Shown: piece by piece, positions 22,518-34,495 of the stretch
Layout: every line of letters starts with the position of its first letter
How positions within the stretch are numbered: the stretch's first letter is position 1
Source: Dendrocalamus latiflorus
Lineage: Eukaryota > Streptophyta > Magnoliopsida > Poales > Poaceae
Length of the DNA: 64,000 nucleotides
NCBI GenBank assembly: GCA_017311315.1
Contig: CM029627.1
Location: 774,447 to 838,446 of the forward strand
Direction of reading: 5' to 3'
Position numbers and translations under genes: made by a program
The notes under the pieces: model-generated
What the model was told of the DNA's origin: nothing
Database searches by the model: none
What the model saw: only the letters and a program-made list of their open reading frames with translations

Positions 22518-25500
22518 TACGCTCTCTTACTGCTCTCGTAAGTTAACATGAAGTTTAGCTTTCAAATAACTTCCTTACGCTCTTTATTACCCTATTCAGG
22601 TAAACGAGGAAGAAGCTTCACTTTTTGACATACTATATTTGCTTCTGGCTAGTGTTGTTTTTGTACCATTATTCCAGAAAATACCTGGAGGTGAGATATG
22701 CATTTCTTACATTTATATGTACATTGCATGGCACCATGGCGTCTAACTTTCCTATAACTTCTAATCGTGTGGAACATTTGCAACTGAAATCATATTAAAC
22801 AAGTTCTGCTTCTATTCTAGTCCAGTTTTAGTTTCAACCATACCCTGCAACCGTTCGCTGTGACTTAACAACATTGAAATGCCTGAAAACTTGAGTACTA
22901 AAGCTAAATGCATGAACTTGTGTGTGCTAGAAACATCTGTGACAAAAATCCTTCAATTTTTTTAATAAAAAAATCTGGTGACACTTAAGAAGATAAATGT
23001 GGTATTTTTTGCTCAGTTATTATATGCACCTTGATATCTTAGGTAGTCCTGTTCTTGGATATCTTGCTGCTGGTGTCCTCATTGGTCCCTATGGGCTCTC
23101 TATCATCCGTCATGTCCATGGAACAAAGGCAATTGCTGAATTTGGAGTTGTGTTCTTGTTGTTCAACATTGGCCTTGAGGTGCAAGCTGAGTGCTCTTTA
23201 CGATTCTTTCTTCTTTATGGAGATATCGGCTTAACATTTTGTGTTTGCAGCTTTCTGTGGAAAGGCTAAGCTCGATGAAGAAGTATGTCTTTGGTTTAGG
23301 CTCTGCTCAGGTTATACTCATGCTATGCAACCATCAAACAATAGTTCTGTGTGAATTACTCCCTGATAAATTTGCACAATTGACAGGTGCTGGCTACCAC
23401 AGCAGCTGTTGGTATGATAGCTCACCGTTTTGCAGGACTACCAGGACCAGCAGCAATTGTTATTGGGAGTGGTTTGGCTCTGTCATCCACAGCTGTCGTT
23501 TTGCAAGTACTTCCTTACAACCTCAAAGTTGAAATGAAGTTGTTCATAAAAAATCAGTTTTCACTTAGGAGAAAAAAATAAAAAAAAGATTGCCAGGGAA
23601 CTTGTTATCTTGTCATGCTTCACAGTTTCATATCCAGGCCCAGACTAGGTTTCATTCAGGAGGCTTGACTAATGTGGAATACTTGCTTTGTTCTATGTAT
23701 TTATTTGCACTCTTCACCTTTTTGTCTGAATCTTTTGTTGGTTGGCTGTTGAGCATTTACTGTTTTTGGTTCTAGGTACTGCAAGAACGTGGGGAGAGCA
23801 CTTCACGCCATGGACGTGCTACATTTTCTGTGTTACTATTCCAGGTATAGCTGCACCATGATCTGACATATACCTTGTTTTTCCGAATATTGTAGATTAG
23901 ATTTCAGGTTTCTCTTTCCTAATGTTCTTGCTAATGTACTTTGTTATGTCCTAGATCACACCTCACAGTTTCCTTGTCATGCATACCCCCCTCTCCCTAT
24001 ATTGACATTTGGATTTTGGTAATGTTAAGAGCAAATTTCGTATGTGCAAAACTATCAGAAAACTGCACCTTTAAGTTTTCATTTTGCAAAAGTACACATT
24101 TTGCGCCAAATTTGATAAAAAAACTCCATTCCGTTACATTTGACAGAAACTGACAGGACGGGCCCGCTTGTCAGTGTCTTAGCAGCGTTCTCCATATGGG
24201 TTGCACATGCCATGATGTGATGTGGCTAGTGCTGACTGCTGACGTGGACTGGGCTGAGTAGAAAACCGCACAACTAAGTTTTCATTTCACAAAACTTCAT
24301 GTTCAAGCACTTTTATTAATATGAAATAATGCACGGGGTAGAAATTCTTAGGATTTTTACCTTTTTTACGATATATACTCAAAAAACCTTTCACGCATTT
24401 TGTTAATAAAATAGTGCATGGGTAGAAAGTAACTATGAATTTTGAATTAAAACAAGTATGGGAATGGGAGATATGAGATATCATCGAGGGGGACCGAATA
24501 AAAGTAAAGGCTGAGAAAGAAGAGGCACAGGGGCGACACTAGCTAACTAGTGTGGCCCACTGGTTCATGTTGTAAACATTGCATTGGCATGCCCCTAACA
24601 TGCGTGCCCATCATGTTAGTTCCAATCAAATGTGGTAGTTTGGTTTCTTGATAAAATTTGGTTTAAAATTTGTAGTTTTTGTAAGTGTAAATTTAAACAT
24701 GTTGTGTAAATTTAAAATGCGGGCCTGTCCTGTTAGTTTCCGTGCAATGTAGTGGAGTGGGGTTTTTAACTAAATTTGGTGCAAAAGGTGTAATTTTGTG
24801 AAATAAAAACTTAAAGGTGCAGTTTTATGATAGTTTTGCCAACATATGTGTAGTTTTGTGAAATTTGCTCTAATGTTAATGTAAGACTGCTTTTTAATAG
24901 ATGTTTCTTGTGTCATCTCCAGGATTTGGCCGTGGTGGTTCTGTTGATATTAATACCTCTTATATCACCTAATTCTTCAAAAGGAGGGGTAACCTTTTTA
25001 TGTCATGCTCTTTTTCCTTGTCTGAGCTAGGACATTTTGCTTGTTGATGCAAATGGTTATTTTTTTTTATAGGTTTATGATATTACCTGAATCAGCAATC
25101 AAGTATCATACATAATCCTTTGAGTTAATGGTATAAACATCATGTGAACTGTTGATGGAGATATAATTATTTGGATGCTTTATCCCATGCTGTGATCATC
25201 CAAAATTTATAAATTTCTTCCTCAGGCCATCACTTGTGGAGCACTTCAAAACCCATGTTCCATCATAGGGTTCTTATTGAATGTCCAAAGATATTTGAGC
25301 CTGGCAATATTTTATTGTACTAATGGATAATTCTGGATTTCTGATGACATAGGTTAAATCTACAAATATATAAATGAGTTACTATTCTGCAAGATCAGCT
25401 AGTTTTATATTTGACTATTGAAGATTGTATGTTTGACCCTTGAGACCTCCAAAGGCATCAGCTTTGCAATGGGATCATGGCTTTCTTCTTGCAGAGTCAT

Positions 25501-28500
25501 TCCCATAACCTTGCGGTCTTGCTATGCTTTGTTTTTATCTTTCTTTTTGAACAATTTGATCCTTACTTGATACAATTTCTGCTTCTTGTAGGTTGGCTTC
25601 CAAGCAATAGCGGAAGCCATGGGAATGGCTGCGGTGAAAGCAATAGCTGCTATAACTGCCATAATTGCTGGAGGTCGTCTGGTGAGTTGACTGTTCATTT
25701 GTTTTAGTTGGCATGCTTATCTTTTTGAAGAATTTTGCATAAACTCTGTTGACTGCCATCTGAACATATCCACATAGCCCTGCATGCATGCATATAGCCC
25801 CTGCTGCCTGTGTGCGTGTTTTAGTCCTTTTTCACTTGCAGCTGCATTCCTTAGAATTTGATTGTAACCGTTTGACTCGCCACTTCCATTTTTTGTGTTG
25901 CGCAGTTGCTTCGGCCAATTTACAAACAAATTGCTGAAAATCGGAATGCTGAGATATTTTCAGCAAATACTCTCCTTGTTATTTTTGGGACAAGTCTTCT
26001 TACCGCTCGGGTACATATTGTATCTGATTATATTCTGACCCTGTATTTCTCGAAGCCACTTTGCATATTTTGATACCTTTTCTTCACAGGCTGGGTTATC
26101 AATGGCACTGGGAGCATTTTTGGCTGGTCTGCTATTAGCAGAAACGGAGTTCTCCTTACAAGTCGAGTCAGATATTGCTCCTTATCGTGGCCTTCTGTTA
26201 GGTCTTTTCTTTATGACGGTGAGGGCTATGAGTATAATCTCATCAGATACTGTGATTTTGATATACTGCCAGGAATTTGTTGCAAGTGTGTATACCATTG
26301 ATATAACAGTGCAGATATAAAATGCAACTTTGCAGACGTCTAATTAAGTTGATATTGGCTTGTTAGTTCAGTAGTCATAAAGTCATGGATATATGCATGG
26401 AATCGCATAGACACCCTTGTTCACTTCATTCGAACTGTTCAATATTTAACTTTTTGACTGCACACTCAAATCTTGCTGCAGTTTTTTACTATTATCACAA
26501 GTTTCTCAAAGCACAACTTTTTTTTAAACAATTGATAATGTGAATGGTCTATTTGTGCTATCCCCAGGTAAATGTTGTCAGTAGCATCTTACAGCCCAGT
26601 CAAGCAGGAAACTTTGTGTATATCATATTATGCCAAGATCCTACTCATAAAAGTAGCATTCATTGTCTTCTTTCAACCAGGGTTCAGGAAACTGTAAACT
26701 AGCTTTCAACACGTCTAATAAATGAGTTTTAATTATTTAGATGTTAGATGATAATATATTGTGTAGAATCGTAGGAATGTTACTAATTAGTGTAATTTCA
26801 CTAATTTTTCTGTCTTACTTAGATTCTACTGACATTAATATTTCAGAAATTTGCTTGTCCAACTTCAAGGTCTCTATTATTTACTTTAGAATGATGAGAA
26901 TTCCTTCTATAAGTTCATAACATATTTGAAACCCTGCTTAATGCTGACCCTGAAGTTTGTCTTTCCAGGTTGGAATGTCTATTGACCCAAAGTTGCTTCT
27001 ATCAAACTTCCCAGCAATCTCTGTGATATTAGGCCTCTTGATTATTGGAAAGACAATGTTGGTTACATTTGTTGGTAGAGTGTTTGGAATTTCCACCATA
27101 GCTGCTGTTCGGGTTGGTCTTATGCTAGCACCTGGCGGGGAGTTTGCTTTTGTTGCATTTGGAGAAGCCGTCAACCAGGTTTTGACTTTGTTATTTTCTA
27201 TGGATGGACCTGATGTTTTGTGTCTTACCTATTGTTGTAGGCTTGTAGCCTTGTAGGTGATAAGATGCATTTCTCATGTACATCTGTGTTAGATCATACG
27301 AACATCTATAATTTTCATAAGTCATAATTGTTGTGCAGCATCAAGAAAATATTATGGACAATATTTTGCAGGGTCTTCTATCTCCTCAATTATCATCATT
27401 ATTATTTTTAGTGGTTGGCATTTCAATGGCTCTGACACCATGGTTAGCTGCTGGAGGCCAGTTTCTAGCATCAAAATTTGAGCAGCATGATGTGAGGAGT
27501 TTATTGCCAGTGGAAAGTGAGGTATATTCTTTATTTTTATTGTCATAGGTCAATTCAATTGTCACCTACTGCTTTGATTGCAATTTTCTGTAATCGTGGC
27601 TAAATGCAAAAAACATTGTAATTTGTTCTCAAGTCTAATTTGTGATGTACTGTCATGTTCAAGGCAAATTTGGACTTTGAGAATGCCTACTATCATAACT
27701 TATGCTCAACTGGGGTCACTCACATGCACACCCTAGTAAATCAAACGTTATAAATTAGCTACCTTGTTTAGTGTTTACTATATTTATGGTCTAGTAATTT
27801 CCAGTGGGTCAGTTCTAAGACTACTAGTCAGTCCTAAAACCACTAGCAGTAATGGTGACCAATAAGATTTAAAATCCTTTTTCCAAAAAGGAATTTGTTT
27901 GCATTATGATTTTTCTGTAATTTCTCAGTTTCTATTGCTGCAGTAATGAAGTTTTTCTTTACAGAATGGTGCCATTATCTTGCAAAACTCTTGCAAAACT
28001 TAAAACTACTTTGAAACCAGCTAAAACTAAAAACTAGATGCCAGCTAAAACTAGATGCCCTTTGCGTGCTTCCCTCTGGTTACTGGCGGCGATCAGTCGG
28101 TTGCAGTGGATGGCATATTTTGCTCTAAATTAGTGTCCATGACTCGGCCAGGAACTGACAGTTAATCGATCAGTTACATAGCTTCTGCTTGTTTGTACAA
28201 GAATATTATGGATGTTGAGTTTATAAGCGAAAGTTATGTGGAACATTGGCCAGAACAGGTAGTCATAACTCATAACTCTGGCTGAGGCTTATGACTCCTC
28301 ATCCCTAAGAGGCTAATACAATAAAAAACAAGAGAATAAAAGGTCCAAAAGTCAGTTTGGTCAGGATTGCCTTATCATATGCAACCAGCTTGTTTCTGCC
28401 AGTATTTGGAACTCTAGTACTGGCTGGTATAGTAGTCATTGTAACTAAGTATTTGCCAAGGTAGTGGTATATGCCGGATGTAAAAAACTTCTGGTAGTTA

Positions 28501-31255
28501 GATAAAGCTGCTTCAAGTTAGAATATCATTACTGTTCTATAATCTCCTTTGTTTACAAATGACACTATGGCAGCTATTTAATTTCCTAGAAGATGCTGAT
28601 TTCACCTAATATTGCTTTGTTTTTTTGTTTGTGTATGTAGACGGATGACTTGCAAGACCATATTATTATATTGGGATTTGGACGTGTTGGGCAGGTTGTC
28701 TTGCAATCCTCATGAGCTGCTATATCTACTATATTCAATAGAGCCCTAATAATACATATTTTCCTTATACTAGATCGTCGCCCAACTCTTGTCGGAGCGA
28801 TTAATTCCATTTGTTGCGCTTGATGTTCGAAGGTATGGTACCGCATCTTGCAATAACCTTATTTTTGAGGCAACTATAGAACAGAGAAACATGTCTTAGC
28901 ATTGCTACTGAACGGATGTTGATACATGAAGTATTGCTGTGTGATATGTATAATAAATCCTCGAATATGTATATAGATGCTTAAGTCTGCGGATACTTTG
29001 TTAGGTTTTAACTCTGTTGTGTGCTAATGGTTGGTATCATGCTTCTCAGACTGTTAATATGAAACAAGAGTGTTGAAGTATAAGTGAATTGCCCATCTTT
29101 CCTCATCAGCTTAAGCTTTTGGGTGAACTGGTTGGTGCATGAAATTCAATATGGTATCAGAGCCGAGAGGTCTCGAGTTCAAGACCTGGCTAACGCAATT
29201 TAAAAAAAATAATTACAGTCCACTTCTATTCCACGTATTAGGCCTGAGAGAGCTTACACGTGAGGGGGAGTGTTGAAGTATAAGTGAATTGCCCATCTTT
29301 CCTCATCAGCTTAAGCTTTTGGGTGAACTGGTTGGTGTATGAAACTCAATATAGAGATGAATTCTAGTAAACCCACGAAATATCTAGAAAATTCAGACAA
29401 GTGGAGAAACTAGGAAAGTGGCGCCAACACCAGCAACAATGGGTCTTACACCCCTCTTTCAGTGACCGTTGGTTACATTGTGATAGATTGATAGTAGCTT
29501 CCCCTCTGAATCCAAACTCATTTGTGATGCTATTGCTATAGGATTTGGTTATCATTTCCAACTAAACCTTGCTGGTTAAGTACCATTGTTTCCACTATTT
29601 AATTCTTGGTACTTTTTCAGTGATCGGGTGGCAGTTGGACGTGCACTTGACCTACCAGTATATTTTGGTGATGCAGGAAGCAGAGAGGTAGGAAGAGTTC
29701 AACTAACATTCGATCTCACGCTTGTCAAAAGTACTGGTCTCAATTGATTTTTGCCAGGTACTGCATAAAGTTGGAGCTGAGAGGGCCTGCGCTGCTGCCA
29801 TTACTTTAGATACTCCTGGTGCGAATTATAGAGCTGTTTGGGCTTTGAGCAAATATTTTCCAAATGTGAAGACATTTGTCCGAGCGCATGATGTTGATCA
29901 TGGTGTTAATTTGGAGAAAGCAGGAGCAACAGCGGTAAGTAGATGTTACAAAGTAATCTGTTCTACCAAAAAATGAGATTCTTGCCGGATCTAAAAAATT
30001 TCTCCATGATTATATGCTTCTGGTGCAACTTTATGGACAAAAGGCCATGTGATTTGACTTTAGTAATTTGCAATGAGATAGCTTTGTTAGTTTATCAGAA
30101 AAAAGCAAGCCTGTAACCTGCCTTGTGAAACCGTTTGCAGCAAGTAGAATTGTTCACACTATATGCACTCAATTTTTTATTAAAAATCTAAAACCTAGTA
30201 GCCAACCAATTTTCAGAACCCTGTTAGCACACGCCCATGGCTTATACAGCCATATTTGTGCGGACCAGTAGGAAAGAGTTCTTTGGCTACTGATGAATTA
30301 ACATTTGAATTTGATAAGGTGGTAGGTGCTTGGATGCAACTCTGCTTCATAAATATGCTATCCATGAAGCATGGGTCGGACCTGCATTCAGTATCTGATT
30401 GATACAACTGTAAACTGTATGTCACTGTTATGTACCAATGGCTCTATACTCGTTGGGCTAGCAGCTTCCTTAACTTGCACATAACCTGCCCCTGTGCCGC
30501 AGGACTGTGTCTCACATTTTTACCATGATGTATTCTTTTTATCTTGTACTGAGTTTGTTTATCATATACTTCATTGTCACCCATGGTAATATTAAATTGT
30601 CTACTAATGAACCTTCATCTGAAAATTTTTCAAGGTTGTCCCTGAGACCTTAGAACCAAGTCTTCAATTGGCTGCTGCTGTTCTGGCGCAAGTAAGCTCT
30701 ACTGTTATTATAACCTGTTGTCCCCATTCATAATGTATGGAATTTGATGAATAAGCATCATTTTCTTCGTGTGATGTATTGCAGGCAAAACTTCCAATGT
30801 CAGAGATTGCGGCAACTATCAATGAGTTCAGGAGTCGTCATCTGTCAGAACTCACGGAGGTGTGTAGTTGCACCATTACTTAGTTACCTTATTCATAATG
30901 GTTTAACAATCAAATTCTTATAAATGACATAGGAGCTATGAAATATTCCTAAAATACAACTGTAGCGAACCAATATTCTAATTTTCGATAGGGGTTCTTA
31001 ACATCCCATAAGGAATGGTAAATGCGATTAATGCATAGATGCTCAACAAATGGAAGTGCAAGTGAGAGTGATGCTAACCTGCTGAGACAATGAAGTTTAT
31101 TCGATTAACTGGACTATTTTTTGCCGTAACAGATATGTGCTACAACTGGAAGTTCTCTGGGCTACGGATTTTCAGGAGTCATGTCCATGTTCAAACCAAA
31201 GTCTCTTACTTCCGATGATGAAAGTGAATCTGTTGATGGAGCACTGGCAATCTGA
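20524..31255 (+). CDS. KEA2: Chloroplast K+ efflux antiporter, KEA1/KEA2 type
   Basis: K+/H+ antiporter of the plastid inner envelope (CPA2 family). Twenty exons: 20524-21986, 22259-22424, 22600-22690, 23043-23179, 23251-23310, 23387-23506, 23776-23844, 24923-24988, 25592-25681, 25906-26010, 26090-26218, 26969-27178, 27372-27521, 28641-28694, 28774-28832, 29621-29687, 29758-29934, 30635-30691, 30785-30859 and 31133-31255. All are GT-AG and sum to 1,155 residues (Arabidopsis KEA2 is about 1,170). Residues 1 to about 100 are Ser/Arg-rich, like a transit peptide. A long acidic coiled coil (about 120-340, with LNSTMFEEKAQRISE) marks KEA1/2. The antiporter membrane domain follows (about 550-950; GPYGLSIIRHVHGTKAIAEF, FQDLAVVVLLILIPL). 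Next is a KTN/RCK domain (about 953-1090) with nucleotide-binding GFGRVGQ. I chose MDLSRF over an ATG nine codons upstream because family members start with MD. Confidence 0.95.
22471..22514. repeat. (TC)22 microsatellite in KEA intron 2
   Basis: Uninterrupted TC dinucleotide run of 44 bp, about 85 bp upstream of the exon 3 acceptor. Confidence 0.95.
24029..24870. mobile_element. Mutator-like non-autonomous element (MULE-MITE) in KEA intron 7
   Basis: 842-bp element with long inverted ends of roughly 100 bp, GAGCAAATTT at the left and AAATTTGCTC at the right. Both ends share ACTGCACCTTTAAGTTTT internally. It is flanked by a perfect 9-bp direct repeat TAATGTTAA (24020-24028 and 24871-24879). 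Long inverted repeats plus a 9-bp duplication are the hallmark of Mutator-like elements. No transposase frame is present. It accounts for most of intron 7. Confidence 0.92.
29071..29351 (+). mobile_element. TRIM / SMART-like miniature LTR retrotransposon in KEA intron 15
   Basis: Two 78-bp direct repeats (29071-29148 and 29271-29348), starting TGTTGAAGTATAAG and ending CTCA or TTCA, differ at only two or three positions. Just after the left repeat is TGGTATCAGAGC (29152-29163), the tRNA-iMet primer binding site. Just before the right repeat is a purine tract, GTGAGGGGGAG. There is no coding capacity. At about 280 bp in total it is among the smallest LTR elements, like the SMART family described in grasses. 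A clean 5-bp target duplication was not seen (aagag against tagag). Confidence 0.85.
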
Positions 31256-32385
31256 GCTCATACATGAAAAAGCTTCTCCCAAGACTGTACAGTAGACAAC
31301 CTATCACTAAAGCTAATGGCATATAAAAAGTAGCAAAATAATGCATGCAACGGCTGTTACCAATCTTGGCACTTAAATGCCATTTTTGTATGATAGGACA
31401 TTTCCTTTCTCTGCAACTACTATTTGTTTTATTTGTAGCCTTTTTACCCCGACCAAGTAATTTATTGATTTGGAACAAGGGATGGGGTGCTTGCATGCAG
31501 GACGCTAGAATTTTGCAAGGTTGCCCTCCATGTCATATTGATTGAAAATGTTGTAACCCTGTTCTTCTTCAATGAGCTCTTGCGATTCTTTGTACAAAAG
31601 TTGTCTTTACAACAATCCGAGTTCACGGCCAATCTGCCCCCCTCACGCGCCGTTTTGCCAGATTCGCCGTGACAATCCAGATGGCGGTGGTACACCGTAC
31701 ACGTGCCCAGCCGTCAGGCTACTCAGTGGGCCAGGGCTGGATTTATTTGTTCGGAGAGTTTCGGAATGGGCCACGGCACCGGAGGAGCTGGCGCGGGGGA
31801 AGGATGCGGCCATGCGCTTTCTTTTTCTTTTTTTTATCACGTATTTTTTTTTTGAACCGAGCACCCATTTCATAATTTGTTTAAATAGTTTAAATATGAT
31901 GTTTCATATGATAAATTCTACAAAATAAGATCTGTATACATATCTTTTAGCTTAACGATGTTAACGTATGTTATGGAACAAATAACAGAGATTATTAGAA
32001 CAAACCAGGAGTGATAGTGGAACATCTATCCGACTCTTAACTACATATGTTTTAGTAGGTGAAATAAAATATTCTATATGTTACTTTTGAATGTTCTAGT
32101 AGTTCATGTACGATGTTCTAGTGTGTGTGTGTGTTTTTTTTTTGAATTGATCAGTGGAAATGAATCGGTTTAGACTTGAAGTTCCAGTGGTTTGAACAAA
32201 ATATTTCACGCTTTAATTTCTAATGCTACAGTAGTCCATTCAAAAATCAAGTGTACATGTAGAACCATTCTAAGACTTAGTGGAACAAATCAAAACTATT
32301 AATGGAATATTCAGCATAAACTACAACAAAATGACATAAAATATATGCAAATGGGATCTTATTTTGAAGATCTCGTAATAAGAAA
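31256..32385. other. KEA 3' flank and AT-rich intergenic DNA
   Basis: About 31256-31600 is the probable KEA 3' UTR. The rest is AT-rich with no recognised gene; short frames near 31570-31930 look random. Confidence 0.4.
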
Positions 32386-32516
32386 TGTTATGAATAACGT
32401 TTGTATTCATTATAAGGCCAATGTATCAATATATATACACGTACAGGTATGGCATATATGCAGAAAACTCCTCACACAATAGAGTAAATACACAACTATA
32501 TAATACATATCTAACA
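32386..32516 (-). repeat. LTR of the inverted copia element (3' LTR)
   Basis: 131-bp LTR matching 34360-34490 with scattered differences (for example a 'gaataacg' stretch against 'aaatagtg'), consistent with an old insertion. Confidence 0.88.
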
Positions 32517-32528
32517 CATCCCTCAAAC

Positions 32529-33210
32529 TTATGATGGATAATAACATGAAGTTTGGAGAGATAGAAACTGTGCTGGGCTCTGGTTTGTGCCTTTGTAAAG
32601 AAAGTCTACCAACTGAAGCTCTGTAGGCACATACTGAAGAGCAACAACCCGGCCTTGCACCTGTGTCTGCATATAAGAAGCATCAATACCAATATGCTTT
32701 ATAAGCTCATGTTTCACTGAATCTTTAGTAATGCTAATAGCACCTGTACTGTCGGACAAAAGAGGAGACAGTGCAGAAACAGAAACACCAAAATCCTCAA
32801 TTAAGGAAGACATACATAACCCACAAAAATATCCTAAATGATGATGTCACCGAGCAAAAGACGCGGTGGAGAATGCAGCAGATGCGGAGGCGACAAGACT
32901 GACAAGGACAGTGGAAGGAAGATAAAGCCATTTAAGCTCCCAGAGCTATCGTGAGTCACGGCGGCAAGGGGACAGTACCAACCAGAGTTCTCATACGACG
33001 ATCCTGAACACAACAAGAATCATAATTGAGAATAACACGACAACCATGATCGGTGAGCTGACCGGCAGATATGAGCTACTTGGTTAATTTTGGAACATGA
33101 GAAATAATAGGAACATGAAAGGATGAATTTAAAAGATTGCCTCGTCCTGCGACAGAAAGAGAGATACTATCTACTGTTTGAACAGTGATAGGAGCAGCTA
33201 AGAGACGATA
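32529..33210 (-). pseudogene. Copia RNase H and protease-region remnants
   Basis: The minus strand shows the copia C terminus (DSTGAISITKDSVKHELIKHI, shortened here to its key DSTGAISI and VKHELIKHIGID parts, then TQVQGRVVALQYVPTELQLVD). Upstream is the protease-like TVDSISLSVAGRGN, SFHVPIISHVPKLT and SAGQLTDHGCRVILNYDS. Stops interrupt the upstream part. Integrase and reverse transcriptase between the two are absent. Confidence 0.8.
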
Positions 33211-33889
33211 TTCATTACATGATATCAGAGCCACCTAGGGTTTCTAGCCATCGTCACCTGGGGTTCTTCTCGTTGACTCTTGCCATCTGCTCAGGCCTCT
33301 TCTTCTGTCGCCATTGTTTGGGTTCTTCTCGTCTGGATCGATCGGATCCGGGCTCCTCCCGACCGCCGCCACTTCGAATCTTGCCATCTACTCGGGCCTC
33401 TTCTTCTGACGCCACCGTTCGGGCTCTTGTCCGGATCAATCGGACCTAGGCTCCTCCCAGTCGACTTGTTCAACGCTGGCCGCCATTGCCTCCGCATTGG
33501 TCGACACGAGGAGACTCAAGTCTGTCGTCCCGTTGTCCTGCTCGAGCTTTTTCACTACTGACGCCGACGCCGACCACCATTGACGATTGGACGCTGGCCG
33601 TTGACTTGTCCGACACAAGCCGTCGCTGCCTTCGTATCGGCTGACGTGAGAGATCTGAGTCTGCTGCCTTAGCACGACTAGCTGACTGGTGTCACCGTTC
33701 CATCGCTAGAGCCACCGATGGCGGAGCCACCGCCCACTAGTCCGCCTTGTGGTTGACTCACGCACTTTCCTTGCCTTGAGTCACGCCCTAAACAAAGCCA
33801 TCTCTGTTTTTAAACAGATCTCTATTTTGAAAAAGAAAAAGAAAAAGAAAAAGAGAAAGAGAAAAAAGAAGAAGAAAAAAGAACAAAAA

Positions 33890-34345
33890 GACATCTTCAG
33901 GCACCGTTTCTGTTTCTCGCTGCCCGGTGATCTTCGATGGTCTGAATTACCAGTACTGGTTTTAGCACATGTGTGGTCAGTGTCTTTGGGACTTTCCTAC
34001 CAACAAGTTGCCTTGTCCTGCTCCACCTGTTGAGCCTGTGTTCCTGAAAGATGCTTTCGAAGACACTCATACAAAGGCATCTGAGATTTTTGAGAATGCC
34101 ATGAAGACTTTTCAGACTCAATATACTGCCTACAAGACATGGATCAATAAGGATGCTCATGGTTCTGCTATTTTATTTGCTAGCATGGATGTGCATCTCA
34201 TTGGTGATGTAGTTGGCTTGCATTCCTCATAGGTAATGTGGGCACATCTAAGTAATCGCTACAAATCATCTAGTGATTCCTTATACCCTGCTATTGTGCA
34301 ACAGGAGTTGTTGCTGCAACAGTGATGCTACTGTGGACGAGTTCT
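33890..34345 (+). pseudogene. Copia gag remnant (plus strand, inverted in its element)
   Basis: Gag-like features appear on the plus strand: FDGLNYQYW, then CGQCLWDF, KTWINKDAHGSAILFASMD, MWAHLSNRYKSSSDSLYPAI and LQQ, ending at TVDEFYA-like codons that run straight into the reversed PBS at 34349. Two stops and frame changes make it non-functional. Confidence 0.75.
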
Positions 34346-34359
34346 ATGCTTTGATACCA

Positions 34360-34490
34360 TGTTATAAATAGTGCTTATATTCATCATAAGGCCAATGAGC
34401 CAATATATAAACATGTACAAGTATGGCATATGTGTAGGAAACCCCTCACACAACAGGGTAAATACACAGCTATATAATACATATCTAACA
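34360..34490 (-). repeat. LTR of the inverted copia element (5' LTR)
   Basis: 131-bp LTR with the minus-strand PBS immediately beside it at 34349-34359. Confidence 0.88.
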
Positions 34491-34495
34491 AGAAA

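Larger units (their letters stand above)
32386..34490 (-). mobile_element. Internally inverted, defective Ty1/copia element
   Basis: Two 131-bp LTRs (32386-32516 and 34360-34490), TGTTAT...CTAACA on the plus strand, are flanked by a perfect 5-bp duplication AGAAA (32381-32385 and 34491-34495). The reverse-complement PBS (CTTTGATACCA) abuts the right LTR, and a purine-rich tract (AAGTTTGAGGGATG in reverse) abuts the left, so the element runs on the minus strand. RNase H (about 32529-32813) and protease-region remnants (about 32830-33210) agree with that. A second PBS (TGATATCAGAGCC, about 33219), leader and gag remnant (about 33900-34340) are on the plus strand, inverted relative to the rest. 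Most of pol is missing. Confidence 0.88.
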
